A stretch of DNA of 64,000 nucleotides from Arctopsyche grandis (GCF_051622035.1 NC_135355.1:8370501-8434500), one strand, 5' to 3'. Positions 41,503 to 54,225 are shown, counted from the first letter of the stretch. Notes: generated by a model not told the origin, from the sequence alone. Made by a program: numbers and translations.

Positions 41503-42774
41503 TTATTTGATAATCAAGGTCATTTGCTCACAGTTGAGACAATTTTTAAACTCAAGTCCTGTAGCCTTACGAAGGATGTCGTATGATACGACAGCGTCAA
41601 CTTCGAAACCAGCTTTCCTTGCACTTTTTTGCGATGCGATTGCAGTGAATATAGTATTCGATATGCCGATACCTATAGCTTTACACAATGGCAGCCTATA
41701 AAATATATTTAAATTTAAAAAGTATCAAATAATGAGTAAAAAGACACTTAAAGTGAAAATTAAATCAAAATAATTTCTTAATAAGAGCACTGGTATTACC
41801 TCGCTTTTAGTATTTCAGTTGAGATGCGAAGCCCTCTGTATTCACGTTTGACGAATAATCCCATTGCTCCTAAATAACTTTCAACGTTATATTTATCAAA
41901 TATATTAGGGCTTTCCGCTTTATATGCTTCATACAGTATTAAAAGAGTTGTAGTTGCTTGGGTTTTTATCTATATGTACAATGAATAAAATGACGGATAT
42001 TACCATATAACGTCTCTGAAATTCAAATAATATTTATTCGAATAATTTGAGTAATATTTTCATACAAATTCACCAACGTCTTCGATGTCATTTTTGCAAC
42101 AAATTCCCAAATAGTTGAATCCTACTATTTTTAGCTTAGATCCATCTTCATCTTCTAATAAGCAAACTACGGAAACTTTTTGGGGAAATACAACCTTCAT
42201 CATGTACTCCCTTACTATTGCAACAGATGCTGAATCGTCTGGAAATCCTAAAAATTCAAAATAAATTCGTAATGCCCTGTTCGGTTATTAAAAATCTGCG
42301 ATAGCCAAAACAACTCCAGATAACAACACTTTAATAATGTAACCGAATCCGAAGCACACAATGTTAATCAATTTATTAATTCATCGTTAATGATTGATTC
42401 AATTTTCACATAATTATCGATAACAATTGATTGATTCTAAATACAGATTCACAGGATTGGATTAATAGTTGATTATGGAATGATTTTAATCTCGAAATTT
42501 TTGTACTTAAATAGATAGTTTTTTTTTCGTATAAACAAAATATGTATTTATATGTACATATGTATGTATATATGTACTTGCCTGTATTGGAATACCATGG
42601 TTCATCTCTGATGAATTCTGTTGTTGCTAGTTCTAAAATACCTTCGTAATGATCTTCAGTGACGTCTTGAATCTTCAACTGTAGCACTTTTCCATCATTT
42701 GTGGTTTTTTCAAAACGACTCCAAACTTGAGGATATTCAACTGACAAAGGGCGAGTCCAGGTCGGTGAAAACAT
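41503..42774 (-). CDS. AANAT-like GNAT acetyltransferase, gene C (4 exons, GC-AG first intron)
   Basis: Predicted exons are 42582-42774, 42066-42247, 41800-41969 and 41503-41695; phases are 1, 0, 2 and the product is 245 residues. The family and role are as for gene A. The first intron uses ACAG|GCAAGT, a strong GC donor. The only nearby GT would break the frame, and the position matches the GT donors of A and B exactly. Motifs are MFSPTWTRP...YPQVWSRFEK, DEP at 57-59, VCLLEDEDGSKLKIVGFNYLG, IKTQATTTLL opening exon 3, FDKYNVESYLGAMGLFV, motif A RGLRISTEIL (170-179) with Arg and Ser at the usual Gly/Ala positions, and an FKNCLNC ending in exon 4. Exon 2 is one codon shorter than in A and B. 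The frame is intact. Gene B lies 3.8 kb downstream, across transposon DNA. Confidence 0.86.
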
Positions 42775-43414
42775 AGTTATCTAAAATGCGTCATCGAAAA
42801 CACTTTATCTCCATATAATTATGTATCTTACAGTGTATTTGAATTTGAACTTGTATTTTAAAGTTTTTATAAAATTAATTGTATTGCAAAACGAAGCTAT
42901 GAAATATTTTCATCTAATGATCGTTTTGGAACAACTCTAATATAATTAAAAATTTATACAGAATAAATCCCAATTCAATGTCACTTTAAATTGAAACTTA
43001 AATTTATTTTGAAAACCGGAATTTGACGTACATATAATAGGTATGTATGTACATATGTAGTTCAGATTGTTAATGCTAATTTAAAATTTTGGCTGTTTTT
43101 CAAATAAACTGAATTTTACATTTTATACAAGGTTACAAAAATTCAATATTAATACGGTTTGATTTTGAAAATAATGCTCTCCAAAACAATGAATGTCAGC
43201 GGATGAGGCACTTGATGATAATGACGAGTAATTTTGACCTACCAGATCTATATATAACTCTGCATATGTATGTATGAGTATATGTAGTGGCGAAATTCAG
43301 ATTACTCTTCGCTGATAATAGTGGGAATTGTTATTCAATTCCAATAAAATACGACTAGGTTTAGAATCAGAGCTTGACTCAATTATAACTTTTGACTGTG
43401 AAATATATAACATA
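42775..43414. other. 5' flank of gene C, no gene seen
   Basis: AT-rich sequence that should contain the promoter of gene C. No confident core-promoter motif was assigned. Confidence 0.5.
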
Positions 43415-43437
43415 TCATATATATATAAAGACGGTAA

Positions 43438-43512
<75 letters not shown>

Positions 43513-44013
43513 TAACTCTCGCCGAACATAATGAATCAACCAGTATGGGGAACAGTTTTTTTCATTTTTTTCATTTTTTCAGTTTTTTCATTTTTTTCAT
43601 TTTTTCAGTTTTTCAGTTTCCCAGTTTTTTCAGGCCCCGGGGTGCCGGAGGCATCGGCGGCGCTGGGGGTGAAGCCCCCGGGGTGCCGGAGGCATCGAGG
43701 GCGCTGGGGGCGAAGCCCCCGGAGTGCCGAAAGCATTGGGGGCGCTGGGTGCGGTGCGGCCGCCGGAGGTGTCGGCGGTGATGGGGCCGAAGGCCCCGGA
43801 GCGACGGAAGCACCGGGGGCGAAGGCCCCGGGGTGCCGGAGGCGTCGGCGATGCATAAAATGTAATTCGTAATTCGTAATCACTTCGTAATTTGTCATTC
43901 GTAATTCGTGCATCAATCTCTTTCCGAAACCAGTCGATTCAATACCTTTATTTTTATTCGAGTTTCAATTCCTTTTCGAAACCACCCGTTGAAATCAACG
44001 GGTCCAACACTAG
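43415..44013 (+). mobile_element. Complete non-autonomous Helitron, copy 2
   Basis: The 599-bp element starts TCATATATATATAAAGACGG after an A. It ends with the palindrome CCCGTTGAAATCAACGGG, TCCAACA and CTAG at 44010-44013 before a T, the A^T insertion site expected for Helitrons. Inside are a (GT)n tract (43441-43510), TCCTAACTCTCGCCGAACATAATGAAT, TTTTTTCA repeats, and a GC-rich block (43630-43850) of GCGCTGGGGGCGAAGCCCCC-type units. No protein is encoded; VCVC and Gly/Pro/Arg-rich open frames are artefacts. Confidence 0.88.
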
Positions 44014-44754
44014 TACATACATATGTACAAATGTATATTATATATTTTTTATTCCTTATATAAAATGGGTTTCAATTTATGGTTACAGATTATATAATAT
44101 TTTAAGTTAGATCATCTGTTAATTCTGAAAGCATTTTTAACTTTTATCTGTACATTTTCCAGTGAATGTTGCGATGTTCATTTATTTTAGACATTATATT
44201 ATATGCACATACAATGTCTTAAAATACCCGGTAGAAACATTGATAAGATAATCAATTCGGTTGATAAATCCGTATAATGATACAATTTTGTATAAATCCG
44301 CTATTGATAATAGCCGGCTGATACTGAAAACAGATATCCAGGATTAAAAGATACATTTTATCTCAAAAATCGATGAAAATTTTTTACGACTTAATAATTT
44401 ATAATTTATATTTAATTAAAAATTTATATTTTTGGTATTGGTTTTTTGAGGTATCATGTTTTTTTTTTAAAAATGGGTATTTCATTTTAGGTATATTCAG
44501 TTATTTACAATGGTTACCGGATAAATGCACTCGAACAAACTTTCAAAGATGCTCAAGGAGAACTGACGCATTAGAATTCCACAAAAAAGCGTCAAGGGGT
44601 ATCCGTTATCCGTGTGTGCTAACTTTTTTTTTTGTAGATTTCTATTGCGCAAGTTCTTTTGGAGTGCCTTTAAAAATTAGGACTTCTCGAAACTGCGCCA
44701 CTAATCAGTGCAATGTTCCGGGAACCATTTACAATAAGATGGAAAATATGTTTC
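44014..44754. other. No gene seen
   Basis: AT-rich sequence between the Helitron and the Jockey-like fragment. The open frame at 44373-44771 runs into the retroelement but has no domain of its own. Confidence 0.5.
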
Positions 44755-45559
44755 CAAAGTTAGATACCTAGCAACGTACGCCGATGATACAGCATTCCTA
44801 ACAAGTAGTAGCGACCCCATGCTCGCATCGGAAGTGCTACAGGATCAATTAAATGGCTTCCAAGAGTGGATGAAAAAAATGGCGAGTGAAGGCTAGCACT
44901 GGCAAATCTGTTCATGTCACATTCACACTTCGACGAGGGAACTGCCCAGTAGTCAGACTGAAAAACGATGAACTGACTGAAAGTACCGCAGCAAAATACC
45001 TGGGTTTCACCATTGACAGGAGACTGACATGGAAAGATCACATCAAAAATAAAAGACAGGAACTCACCCAGCGGCTATACAAAATGAACTGGTTGATAGG
45101 AAGAAAATCCAGTCTAACATTAGAGAATAAAATTTTAGTATATAAGTCAATCCTAAAGCCAGTCTGGACATATGGTATCCAACTATGGGGAACGAGTAGT
45201 AACTCTAACGTGGAAATCTTACAACGATTCCAAAATAAAGCCCTTAGAATAATAACAAATGCCCCATGGTTTGCGAGAAACACTGAAATTCATGAGCATG
45301 TATCTATACCATCAATTAAAACGGAAATAGAAAGTTATACAAAAAACTACAAGCGTAGACTCGAAACCCACTCAAACAAGCTGGCAAAAGCTCTTATAAA
45401 GTCTAGTGCAAAAGACACTAGACTAAAGCGCCGCAGAGTGCTCGAGTAATGGATAAAAAGTTGGCAATTAATGAATTGCCAAATCTTCTGATAAATTAAA
45501 TTGTTATAAAATCTGCTTATGACCGACGGGTCGATTGCAAATAACTTAAAAAAAAAAGT
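44755..45559 (+). pseudogene. 5'-truncated Jockey-like retrotransposon fragment
   Basis: The fragment begins inside the reverse transcriptase with LATYADDTAFLTSSS at about 44769, including the catalytic YADD. It shifts frame near 44880-44890 and continues to 45449 with KYLGFTIDRRLTWKDHI, LYKMNWLIGRKSSL and PVWTYGIQLWGTSSNSN, which are typical of the Jockey-clade RT C-terminus. A short 3' UTR ends in an A-rich tract near 45550. Only the C-terminal part survives, a usual outcome of incomplete reverse transcription. The continuing frame has no ATG at its apparent start (GTG at 44886). Confidence 0.88.
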
Positions 45560-46046
45560 TATATACCTGTTTATCAAAAATTTGACAATACATGTACATT
45601 GTATGTATGTATGTACATATATAAACTCAAAAATCTTTTAAGTCCGTCTCAATAACCGTTGGTTCTTGTTTATAGTAAACATATTTACATAAATCTTTGA
45701 GTAAATAGTAAACATATTTATATAGAGATTTGAGTCAAAATCTAAAAAATTAAATTACTGATTTATTTCATTTAAAACTATTTTTATAGCTGCAAGTCAA
45801 ATTATAAACAACTCCGTACATATAATATAATTAATTTTGAGTAATTGCATTGTCTTAAAATATCTCCCCATCTAGCGGTAAAACAGAAAATTTAAAGAAG
45901 AGTAAAATTGTATTTAGATACATATTTGTATATATCGGCTCGCAATTTTGTACACACAAACATACAAATATTATATAATTTTTAAAATTTTACCGCCATC
46001 TTACTTACAATGTATGTACATGTATTGTCAATTTTTTTTATTAACG

Positions 46047-46050
<4 letters not shown>
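45560..46050. other. No gene seen
   Basis: AT-rich sequence with an imperfect duplication of AGTAAACATATTTA(CA/TA)TA at about 45676-45725. Confidence 0.5.

Positions 46051-46094
<44 letters not shown>
46051..46094. repeat. (AT)n microsatellite
   Basis: About 44 bp of alternating AT adjoining the 5' edge of the RTE fragment. Confidence 0.95.
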
Positions 46095-47650
<1,556 letters not shown>

Positions 47651-48639
47651 TTAATAAATGTACATACTTAAAATGAAAAAAGCCATATATTAAAATAGTA
47701 CATTTTAAGATGTGTACATACTCATGTATGTATATGTACGTACGTACATATGTACATAGATACATAGATCCATATGTAAATAGCCATATATTTTCATTTT
47801 GCCAAATAAAATTTGATTGGCAGAGCCATTACGTTCACATCTTGAAAGCTTTTGTACTCAAGTACCCTTCCGAATTCGATTGATTAAAACCAATCAATTT
47901 ATTATTTATATAAAGCAAAGACATAACGTCGGTTCGCTCCATTTTGCGTCTAACGTTTAGTTTTATTACTTACCTCTTATTTCCGTTTCCGCCTCAACTT
48001 AATCGATAGTCTGTGGCAGGAACATCTTTTTTGAATTGAAAAGTATCGATATCACTGAAACTAATACCATTATGACGAAGACGCCTCTGTAATGAAATTC
48101 CGTACTTTGCCTTTTTTCATTTTTATTTATTTTTTGCGTCTACCTGAATCAACAAATTTAGACACTGTAGCGTGATTTGCGTTACGTATTAAGTTGTCAA
48201 GTACATAGTATTCATATATGTATAGCTCGTGTTAAGGAAAAACGAAATATTGAAACGAAATTTTGTCGAAAGAAAGAAAAACTAATAATAAATCATCTGT
48301 TGTATTATTAATCCCTTATGTGGCAAAATTAAAACAGTATAAAATTATTAATTTCGTTTACGTCACGTATGTACATGTGTTGTATTCTAGTCCTAGGGCT
48401 ATCTGCCGAGTATCGTTTTATTTTGTTTTGTATATTTTCATGTCATATTATTATAGCCCGGAAAGCTTTGAAGTTAGTATAAGTCACCTTTGCAAAATTA
48501 AATGTTACTTTCAGCTTTGCACACAAAGGAAGGTCTAAAAATGTAAAAAAGTCTGTCTCTCTATAATAAACCGATCTCGGTTTTTGCTCTGCCATTTCTT
48601 CGCTACATGTTTTTAAAAAACGTTCACTTTTATAAAAAA
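47651..48639. other. No gene seen
   Basis: AT-rich sequence with TATG microsatellites near 47700-47770; no exon supported. Confidence 0.5.
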
Positions 48640-49372
48640 CTAGTGTTGGGCCCGTTGATTTCAACGGGTGGTTTCGAAAAGGAATTGAAACTCGAATAAA
48701 AATAAAGTTAAAGATATTGAATCGACTGGTTTCGGAAAGAAATTGATGCACGAATTAGAATTGATTACGAATTACGAATTACGTTTTGTGCATCGCCGAC
48801 GCCCCGACGCCTTTGCCCCCAGCGCTCCCGATGCCTTCGGCACCCCGGGGCCTTCACCCCCAGCACCACCGACGCCTTTGGCGCCTCCAGCGCCCACGAT
48901 GCCTCCGGCACCCTGGGGCCTTCACCCCCAGCGCCTCCGTCGCTCCGGGGCCTTCGTCCCCAGCACCGCCGACGCCTCCGATGCCTTCGGCACCCCGGGG
49001 CCTTCGCCCCCAAAACCGCCGACGCCTCTGCCGACGCCTCCGCCGACGCCTCCGCCGACGCCTCCGCCGACGCCTCCGCCGACGCCTCCGCCGACGCTTC
49101 CGCCGACGCCTCCGCCGACGCCTCCGCCGACGCCTCCGGCGCCTTTGGCGCCCCCGATGCCTCCGGCACCCCGGGGCCTTCGCCCCCGGCGCCTCCGTCA
49201 CTCCGGGGCCTTCGGCCCCAGCGCCGCCAACGCCTCCGGCGCCCGGAGCACAAACATGAAAAATATGAAAAAAATGAAAATAAAAAAATTTGTTCCCCAT
49301 ACTGGTTGACGGTTGATCGTCCGTCAAATACAAATATATATATTTAGCGACAGTCCGTTTCTATATATAGTA
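48640..49372 (-). mobile_element. Non-autonomous Helitron, copy 3 (GC-rich cargo expanded)
   Basis: On the minus strand the element ends CCCGTTGAAATCAACGGG, CCCAACA, CTAG (48640-48643) before T, identical to the terminus of copy 1. It shares CAGTATGGGGAACAA and the T-rich tract with the other two copies. The GC-rich block (48790-49255) is longer here because of a 12-bp tandem array at 49021-49140. The 5' end near 49372 (CTATATATAGAAACGG) is approximate. Four long Pro/Arg/Ala/Gly frames across the block on both strands are compositional artefacts. Confidence 0.82.
49021..49140. repeat. 12-bp tandem repeat, ten units
   Basis: Ten consecutive units of GACGCCTCCGCC with three single-base variants (units 1, 7 and 10). 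It lies within the GC-rich cargo of Helitron copy 3 and is absent from copies 1 and 2. Confidence 0.97.
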
Positions 49373-49426
49373 TAATACATCTATTATGATTATTTTAAAA
49401 TTGCCCAATTTAATATATGTATGTAA

Positions 49427-49740
49427 TGCTGCGTACGGACCAAACCAACGACGATTTTGGGCCAAATTTTAAAACCAGTAGCGTAAAAAATATCGAAATA
49501 AAAATTAAATTAAAAAATTGAAATTAAATATCAAAATTAAGCTAAAGAGCGAGATTGAGCTAAAATTAGATCATCGTTGATGTTTTGAATTATGCTGCGT
49601 ACGGACCAAACCAACGACGATTTTGGTCCAACGTTTTAACCAGCAGGATAAAACCAGTAGCGTACAAAATATCGAAATAAAAATTAAATTTAAAAATTGA
49701 AATTAAATATCAAAATTAAAACTATTATTATTATATTAAA
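49427..49740. repeat. Two tandem copies of a transposon end (TGCTGCGTACGGACC)
   Basis: TGCTGCGTACGGACCAAACC begins near 49427 and again near 49592. Each is followed by ACGACGATTTTGG and an AT-rich TCGAAATAAAAATTAAA tract. An inverted copy lies at 51879-52030. These are probably terminal repeats of a larger DNA transposon or foldback element. Confidence 0.8.
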
Positions 49741-49811
49741 ATTAAATTCAAATATCAAAATAAAATTATAATCAATATATTAAAATTAAAATAAAATATT
49801 GAAAGTTAAAA

Positions 49812-49955
49812 CAGAACATGCCCAATTTTAATAATTTTTCGAGATTGACCTAAAATTAGATCATCAACAATCACATACAGGTAATCCTCGACTTGTGTTT
49901 GTCGAAGATGTTTTGACTTACGAAGATACGCACTAAGATCGAAAAAAAAATCAAA
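49812..49955 (+). repeat. Direct repeat, left copy (partner 54082-54225)
   Basis: The block from AGAACATGCCCAATTT through GATTGACCTAAAATTAGATC and CAGGTAATCCTCGACTTGTG to CACTAAGATCGAAAAAAAA is repeated at 54082-54225 with a few substitutions. The two copies bracket the piggyBac-like and Jockey-like insertions. Confidence 0.85.
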
Positions 49956-50269
49956 GAATTATTATTTTTACTTCCCCATAATGCGCAGTTACTGAGAGTA
50001 TCTCATGTGTAAGTATGGGTGACCGAGCGATGGTCCCAATCCGGTACGTTGTCGATTTATCAAACGAAATTTTTTTAGTATTCAATTGTTTCTCTCGTCG
50101 AAATAAATCAAATAATTAAATCCATCTCAGAGGTAAAATTTATCGGATAATGTGTGATTATTAATTTTATTTCGACGAAAGAAAAAAAAACCCTTTGACA
50201 AATCACCGACAGTTTTTTTGTTTAATGTCTCATCGGCGGCGGAAACACAGTAGTATATCGTGACGACTT

Positions 50270-51786
50270 TTAACCCATTTGAACCCACGCGGTCAGTTAT
50301 GAACTTACACGATGTATGCCAGCGCGGTCGTTCACGGCATTTTACAATTTTGCGTCGTAAAATAAAGGGATCACTCAGGCCGGCCGTAAAACCTTTCGTT
50401 ACGCTTGGTTAGATATTGGTTATGAATTTTAAGAAAGTCACACGAAATTAAATCAGTTCCTTTTGGAGTTTTGAGGGAATAACATCGAGCGCTTTTCGAC
50501 TTGCAGATATGTCGAAGAGAAAACATACGTAAGTTTTTTATTTTTACATATTTTTTATTTATCTTTATGTTTCTAATACAATATGACTTATTGTATAATA
50601 TGCATAAGAGAAATTGCGTTTACATACATATCTCATATTCCTGAAAAAAAAAAAAATCAAAGTCGACGGAGTCGTATATGACTCCTTGGGATAATGACAC
50701 ATATTTTTTTCCAGAGAATGCAATTTTACTACTGCAGAGATACGGGAAGAAATTGATAATTGGGACGAGTCTCAACTTCCGGATTCCATATACATACATA
50801 CATATTACCACCCCTGGAAACTGATATTCGGTTAAAGAAAAAAGTAGGGTGGAAATCAATCAACCATTTAGTATAAATATGTATAATAAATATATGGGTG
50901 GGGTTGATCAAATGGATAACCATATTTCTAAGTATTAGAGGGAAAACATGGTACATGCCTATTCTGTTCTGGAACATCGATGTAGCTGTGAATAACGCTT
51001 GGATTCTTAGCAAAAGTTTTGGTTGCAAACTTGATAAATTAGGATTTATCAGACAGGTAACAGAGACGTTGTGCAAGTGTTATGGTCAAAAACGAAAACA
51101 ATTGGTCTCATTCAGACCCGGCAAAGTTAATCAAAATCAATAGGAAGTTGGAAGACATTTGATATTGGTCAAACAGAAAAGGAGAAATTGTGGACACTGT
51201 AAAAATAAAATGTTTTCCGCTTGTGATAACTGTGTAATTCCATTGCATGACAAATGTTTTGTACCGTATCATAATAATTAATTATTTTGTCTTCATGTAT
51301 TTTGTTTTTACGACTTTTGAACCCAAAATCTCGTTTATGACATTTCTTCTTTTAAAAGGGTGCACCCTTTTTTTTGTTGACGATGTGTATATGTCACAAT
51401 ATATGTACCTACGTGTGTTATGTTATGCGATTTGAAAATATCATTTTAGCGAAGAGATGCGTGTTTGTTATTTTTAAAATTAATTTTATAAATTTCATAA
51501 CAATAAAATTACAAATAACCAGTGAGAAAATATTATAACTGATTATGTGACTCAATTATGATTTTTGTATTATTTTAAAAAACATGTTTCATTAGCCCCA
51601 AAGGTCGTTCACGACACCACCTTGAAAAAAATTAAAAATATTGAAAAATCAATTAATTATCCATCCCTATCCTATAAAAAATATTTCCCATGAAATAACT
51701 CAAAGATTTTGGAAAATAAACGAAAAAATAGTCCTGGGCACATGGGACATGTGTTTTCACGCGAGCTCTGGGTTCAAATGGGTTAA
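50270..51786 (+). mobile_element. Internally deleted piggyBac-like DNA transposon with TTAA target duplication
   Basis: TTAA at 50270-50273 is followed by CCCATTTGAACCCACGCGG. The right end is GCTCTGGGTTCAAATGGG followed by TTAA at 51783-51786, so the 14-bp terminal inverted repeat CCCATTTGAACCCA abuts TTAA on both sides. That is the insertion signature of piggyBac. The element is about 1.5 kb and retains only the two ends of the transposase gene. Confidence 0.92.
50509..51284 (+). pseudogene. piggyBac-like transposase remnant
   Basis: An apparent first exon (50509-50528, MSKRKHT) ends at GTAAGT. After an acceptor TTTTTTTTCCAG near 50715 comes ECNFTTAEIREEIDNWDESQLPDS. The frame then stops and the central catalytic region is missing. 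The C-terminus resumes at 50894 with GGVDQMDNHISKY, a stop and frameshift, then IRGKTWYMPILFWNIDVAVNNAW (50943 onward). After another frame break it ends with a cysteine-rich domain: RRNCGHC, CDNC and HDKCF (to about 51284). These are the conserved C-terminal blocks of piggyBac transposases, including the cross-brace zinc-binding tail. With the DDD core deleted, it cannot encode an active enzyme. Confidence 0.9.
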
Positions 51787-51878
51787 TAAGAAATAACAAC
51801 AAGGTTTTTTTCGCTCGTAGTCAGAGAAATTATAATATTTCTCTGGTTGTAATGCGTATCGTCGTAATTCAAAACATT

Positions 51879-52030
51879 GTTGTAATTCAAAACATCAACG
51901 ATGATCTAATTTTAGCTCAATCTCGCTCGTTAGCTTAATTTTGATATTTAATTTCAATTTTTTAATTTAATTTTTATTTCGATATTTTGTACGCTACTGG
52001 TTTCAAAAGTTGGCCCAAAATCGTCGTTGG
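51879..52030. repeat. Inverted copy of the 49427-49590 repeat
   Basis: AACATCAACGATGATCTAAT...TTGGCCCAAAATCGTCGTTGG is the reverse complement of 49440-49588. The outermost bases (GTCCGTACGCAGCA expected) are missing where the Jockey-like element begins. Confidence 0.85.
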
Positions 52031-54060
52031 TTAAATTTATTTATTTATTTAATTTAATTTATTATTTTAAAATAATAACAACAATAAAATGACCAGTGTG
52101 ACCTGACAGGTTGCCCCAAAGCGTCACACCGGTCTTACAAAAAAAAAGATAAATATAAAGAAAATAACAAAGAAAAAGCAATAAAAATTCCAATCATTCA
52201 TCTCATTCAAATAGTCTCGTATTGAATCTCAAGAAACTAACCAGCTCATCAACATGACAGTTGAACAGGTCAAAATGCTCATCAATCACATTAAGGAACC
52301 GGCTAGCTTCCACCAGTGACGAGTTCTTGAAAGTAGACGTTCTTGCAAAGATAGGTTGAAAGAGTCGTCGATTACGCAGCGCTCTACCGGTCTCAGGAGC
52401 CCAAAACTTAAGCTCTGATAAAATCGAAGGATTGTCAACAACTCCATTTAAAACTCCAAAGAAGTATTTGGAAATGGCAACAATCCTTCTAGAAGCCAAA
52501 GAATTAAAGCCCAAGGTACCTTGCAGAAACGCTGTGGGAAATAAATACGGATAATACTCATACTTTTCCAAGTATAGGTATCGTAGAAATTTCTTCTGGA
52601 CTCTTTCTATCAATAGAGATAATTTAATTTCAGTAGGACTCCAAATTACAGACCCAAACTCCAATATGCTCCGGACAAGCGAACAATAAAGTAATACCAT
52701 TATATTCAGATCTTGGAAGTAGTGAGAATTGCGCAGAACAAATCCAAGCATTTTGGTAGCCCTACAGCACATATCTGAAATATGAGTCGAAAATTCGAAG
52801 TCACTCCTAAACAGTATACCAAAATCAACAGTTGAGTCAGTTCGTGTTAATTGATAGTTCCAAAGACTATAAGCGAACTCAATAGGGGAAAGAGACCTTG
52901 AGAAGGAAATAACATGGCACTTAGTAAGGCTGAATGGTAGATTATTATTTATAGACCATTCAGATAGTAATTCTAAGTCATCCTGCAATCCCACACAGTC
53001 GGAATGACAACTGATCGTTCTAAAAATCTTCAAGTCATCAGCAAAAAGGAGAAATCCAGAGTAATCAATCGACACACCAATATCATTAATAAACAAAAGA
53101 AATAATAATGGACCAAGGTTGGACCCTTGTGGTACACCAGATGAAGCGTGGTATTCATCCGATCTATGAATACCGCAAGAAACATATTGCTTTCTGTTCG
53201 CCAAATAATCTGTGAAAAAATGCACTAAATTACCAGATAACCCAAAATTAGAAAGTTTTCTAATGAGAATGCCATGGTCAACCTTATCAAAGGCCTTTTC
53301 AAAATCAGTATAGACAACATCTACCTGAAGTGAAGAATCAAGAGATTTTCCTATTATTTTGGAAAAGCATAATAAATTCGATACAACAGAACGAGTAGGA
53401 CGAAAGCCGTGCTGTTGATCAATCAAATATTGGCTACAATGATTAAATATATATCTATGAAGTATTATTTCAAATACCTTTGCTGGTGCAGAAAGAACAG
53501 AGATAGGTCTATAATTTTCAACCAGATACTTATCGCCTTTTTTGAAAATTGGTGTTACTTTTGTAATTTTCCACATTTCAGGGAAGGAACAGGTTTTCAA
53601 AGAAAGGTTAAATATGAACTTGAGTGGGTTTATGAGGCCCCTCTGACATCCCTTCAACACAAAGTCAGGGAGAAGATCAGGACCACACGAAGTTTTACAC
53701 TTTAGACGATCAAGTCCATACTTAATATCTGCATCAAAAAATTCTCCGATAATCAGCATAGGGCACGAAATATTGCTAGCGTCAGCATCCTGAACATACG
53801 ACGATGATGAGTGAAAAACAGATCCAAAATATTCTGCAAATGCTTGAGAAATTTCATATTCTCCTTCAAAATTAATATCATCATTATTACGGATGGTGGA
53901 AAATTTGTTGGAAGCATCTTTTCGTGATGAAATATAATTCCAGAAGCTCTTTGGATTAGCAGAAATATTTTTTCCACAATTGTCAATATATCGACGATGA
54001 CAGGATGCCGTCAGATACTTTATTTTGGTGCGCAAAATGGAAAATATATTAAAATCAATG
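52030..54060 (-). mobile_element. 5'-truncated Jockey/CR1-like non-LTR retrotransposon
   Basis: The minus-strand element contains the reverse transcriptase ORF 52203-54035 and a 3' UTR. The UTR holds TAAGACCGGTGTGACGC and GTCAGGTCACACTGGTC and terminates in AT-rich (TAAA)n-like sequence at 52030-52060. The endonuclease region is absent, so the copy is 5'-truncated near 54060. Confidence 0.88.
52203..54035 (-). CDS. Reverse transcriptase of Jockey/CR1-like element (N-terminally truncated)
   Basis: An uninterrupted frame of about 610 codons encodes the RT and C-terminal region. There is no ATG at the open end (TTG), as expected for a 5'-truncated insertion. Motifs are WKITKVTPIFKKGDKYLVENYRPIS (about 160-180), QHGFRPTRSVVSNLL, VVYTDFEKAFDKVDHG, GVPQGSNLGPLLFLLFINDI and the catalytic LLFADD near 330. 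A C-terminal stretch with LRNSHYFQDLNIMVLLYCSLVRSILEFGSVIWSP is typical of Jockey and CR1 proteins. The lack of stops indicates a fairly young insertion, but without the endonuclease and promoter it should be immobile by itself. The exact clade would need a phylogeny. Confidence 0.9.
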   Translation of the reverse strand: MRTKIKYLTASCHRRYIDNCGKNISANPKSFWNYISSRKDASNKFSTIRNNDDINFEGEYEISQAFAEYFGSVFHSSSSYVQDADASNISCPMLIIGEFFDADIKYGLDRLKCKTSCGPDLLPDFVLKGCQRGLINPLKFIFNLSLKTCSFPEMWKITKVTPIFKKGDKYLVENYRPISVLSAPAKVFEIILHRYIFNHCSQYLIDQQHGFRPTRSVVSNLLCFSKIIGKSLDSSLQVDVVYTDFEKAFDKVDHGILIRKLSNFGLSGNLVHFFTDYLANRKQYVSCGIHRSDEYHASSGVPQGSNLGPLLFLLFINDIGVSIDYSGFLLFADDLKIFRTISCHSDCVGLQDDLELLSEWSINNNLPFSLTKCHVISFSRSLSPIEFAYSLWNYQLTRTDSTVDFGILFRSDFEFSTHISDMCCRATKMLGFVLRNSHYFQDLNIMVLLYCSLVRSILEFGSVIWSPTEIKLSLLIERVQKKFLRYLYLEKYEYYPYLFPTAFLQGTLGFNSLASRRIVAISKYFFGVLNGVVDNPSILSELKFWAPETGRALRNRRLFQPIFARTSTFKNSSLVEASRFLNVIDEHFDLFNCHVDELVSFLRFNTRLFE

Positions 54061-54081
54061 GGGTTCCTTCCAAAGTGCCCA

Positions 54082-54225
54082 GAACATGCCCAATTTAAAT
54101 AAATTTTTGAGATTGACCTAAAATTAGATCATCAACAATCACATACAGGTAATCCTCGACTTTTGTTTGTCGAAGATGTTTTGACTTACGAAGATATGCA
54201 CTAAGATCGAAAAAAAAAATTTGTA
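54082..54225 (+). repeat. Direct repeat, right copy (partner 49812-49955)
   Basis: Repeats AGAACATGCCCAATTT, TTGACCTAAAATTAGATC and CAGGTAATCCTCGACTTTTG in the same order and orientation as 49812-49955. Confidence 0.85.

Noticed and set aside
43297-43539. VCVCVC and THTHTH frames
   Set aside because: Translation of the (GT)n tract inside Helitron copy 2.
49021-49140. CRISPR-like array
   Set aside because: Units are 12 bp without unique spacers; it is a minisatellite in a eukaryotic Helitron.
48743-49333. Four overlapping Pro/Ala/Arg/Gly-rich frames, also at 7812-8131 and 43531-43916
   Set aside because: They cross the GC-rich cargo of Helitrons in several frames on both strands. The open frames result from GC composition and 3n-length repeats.
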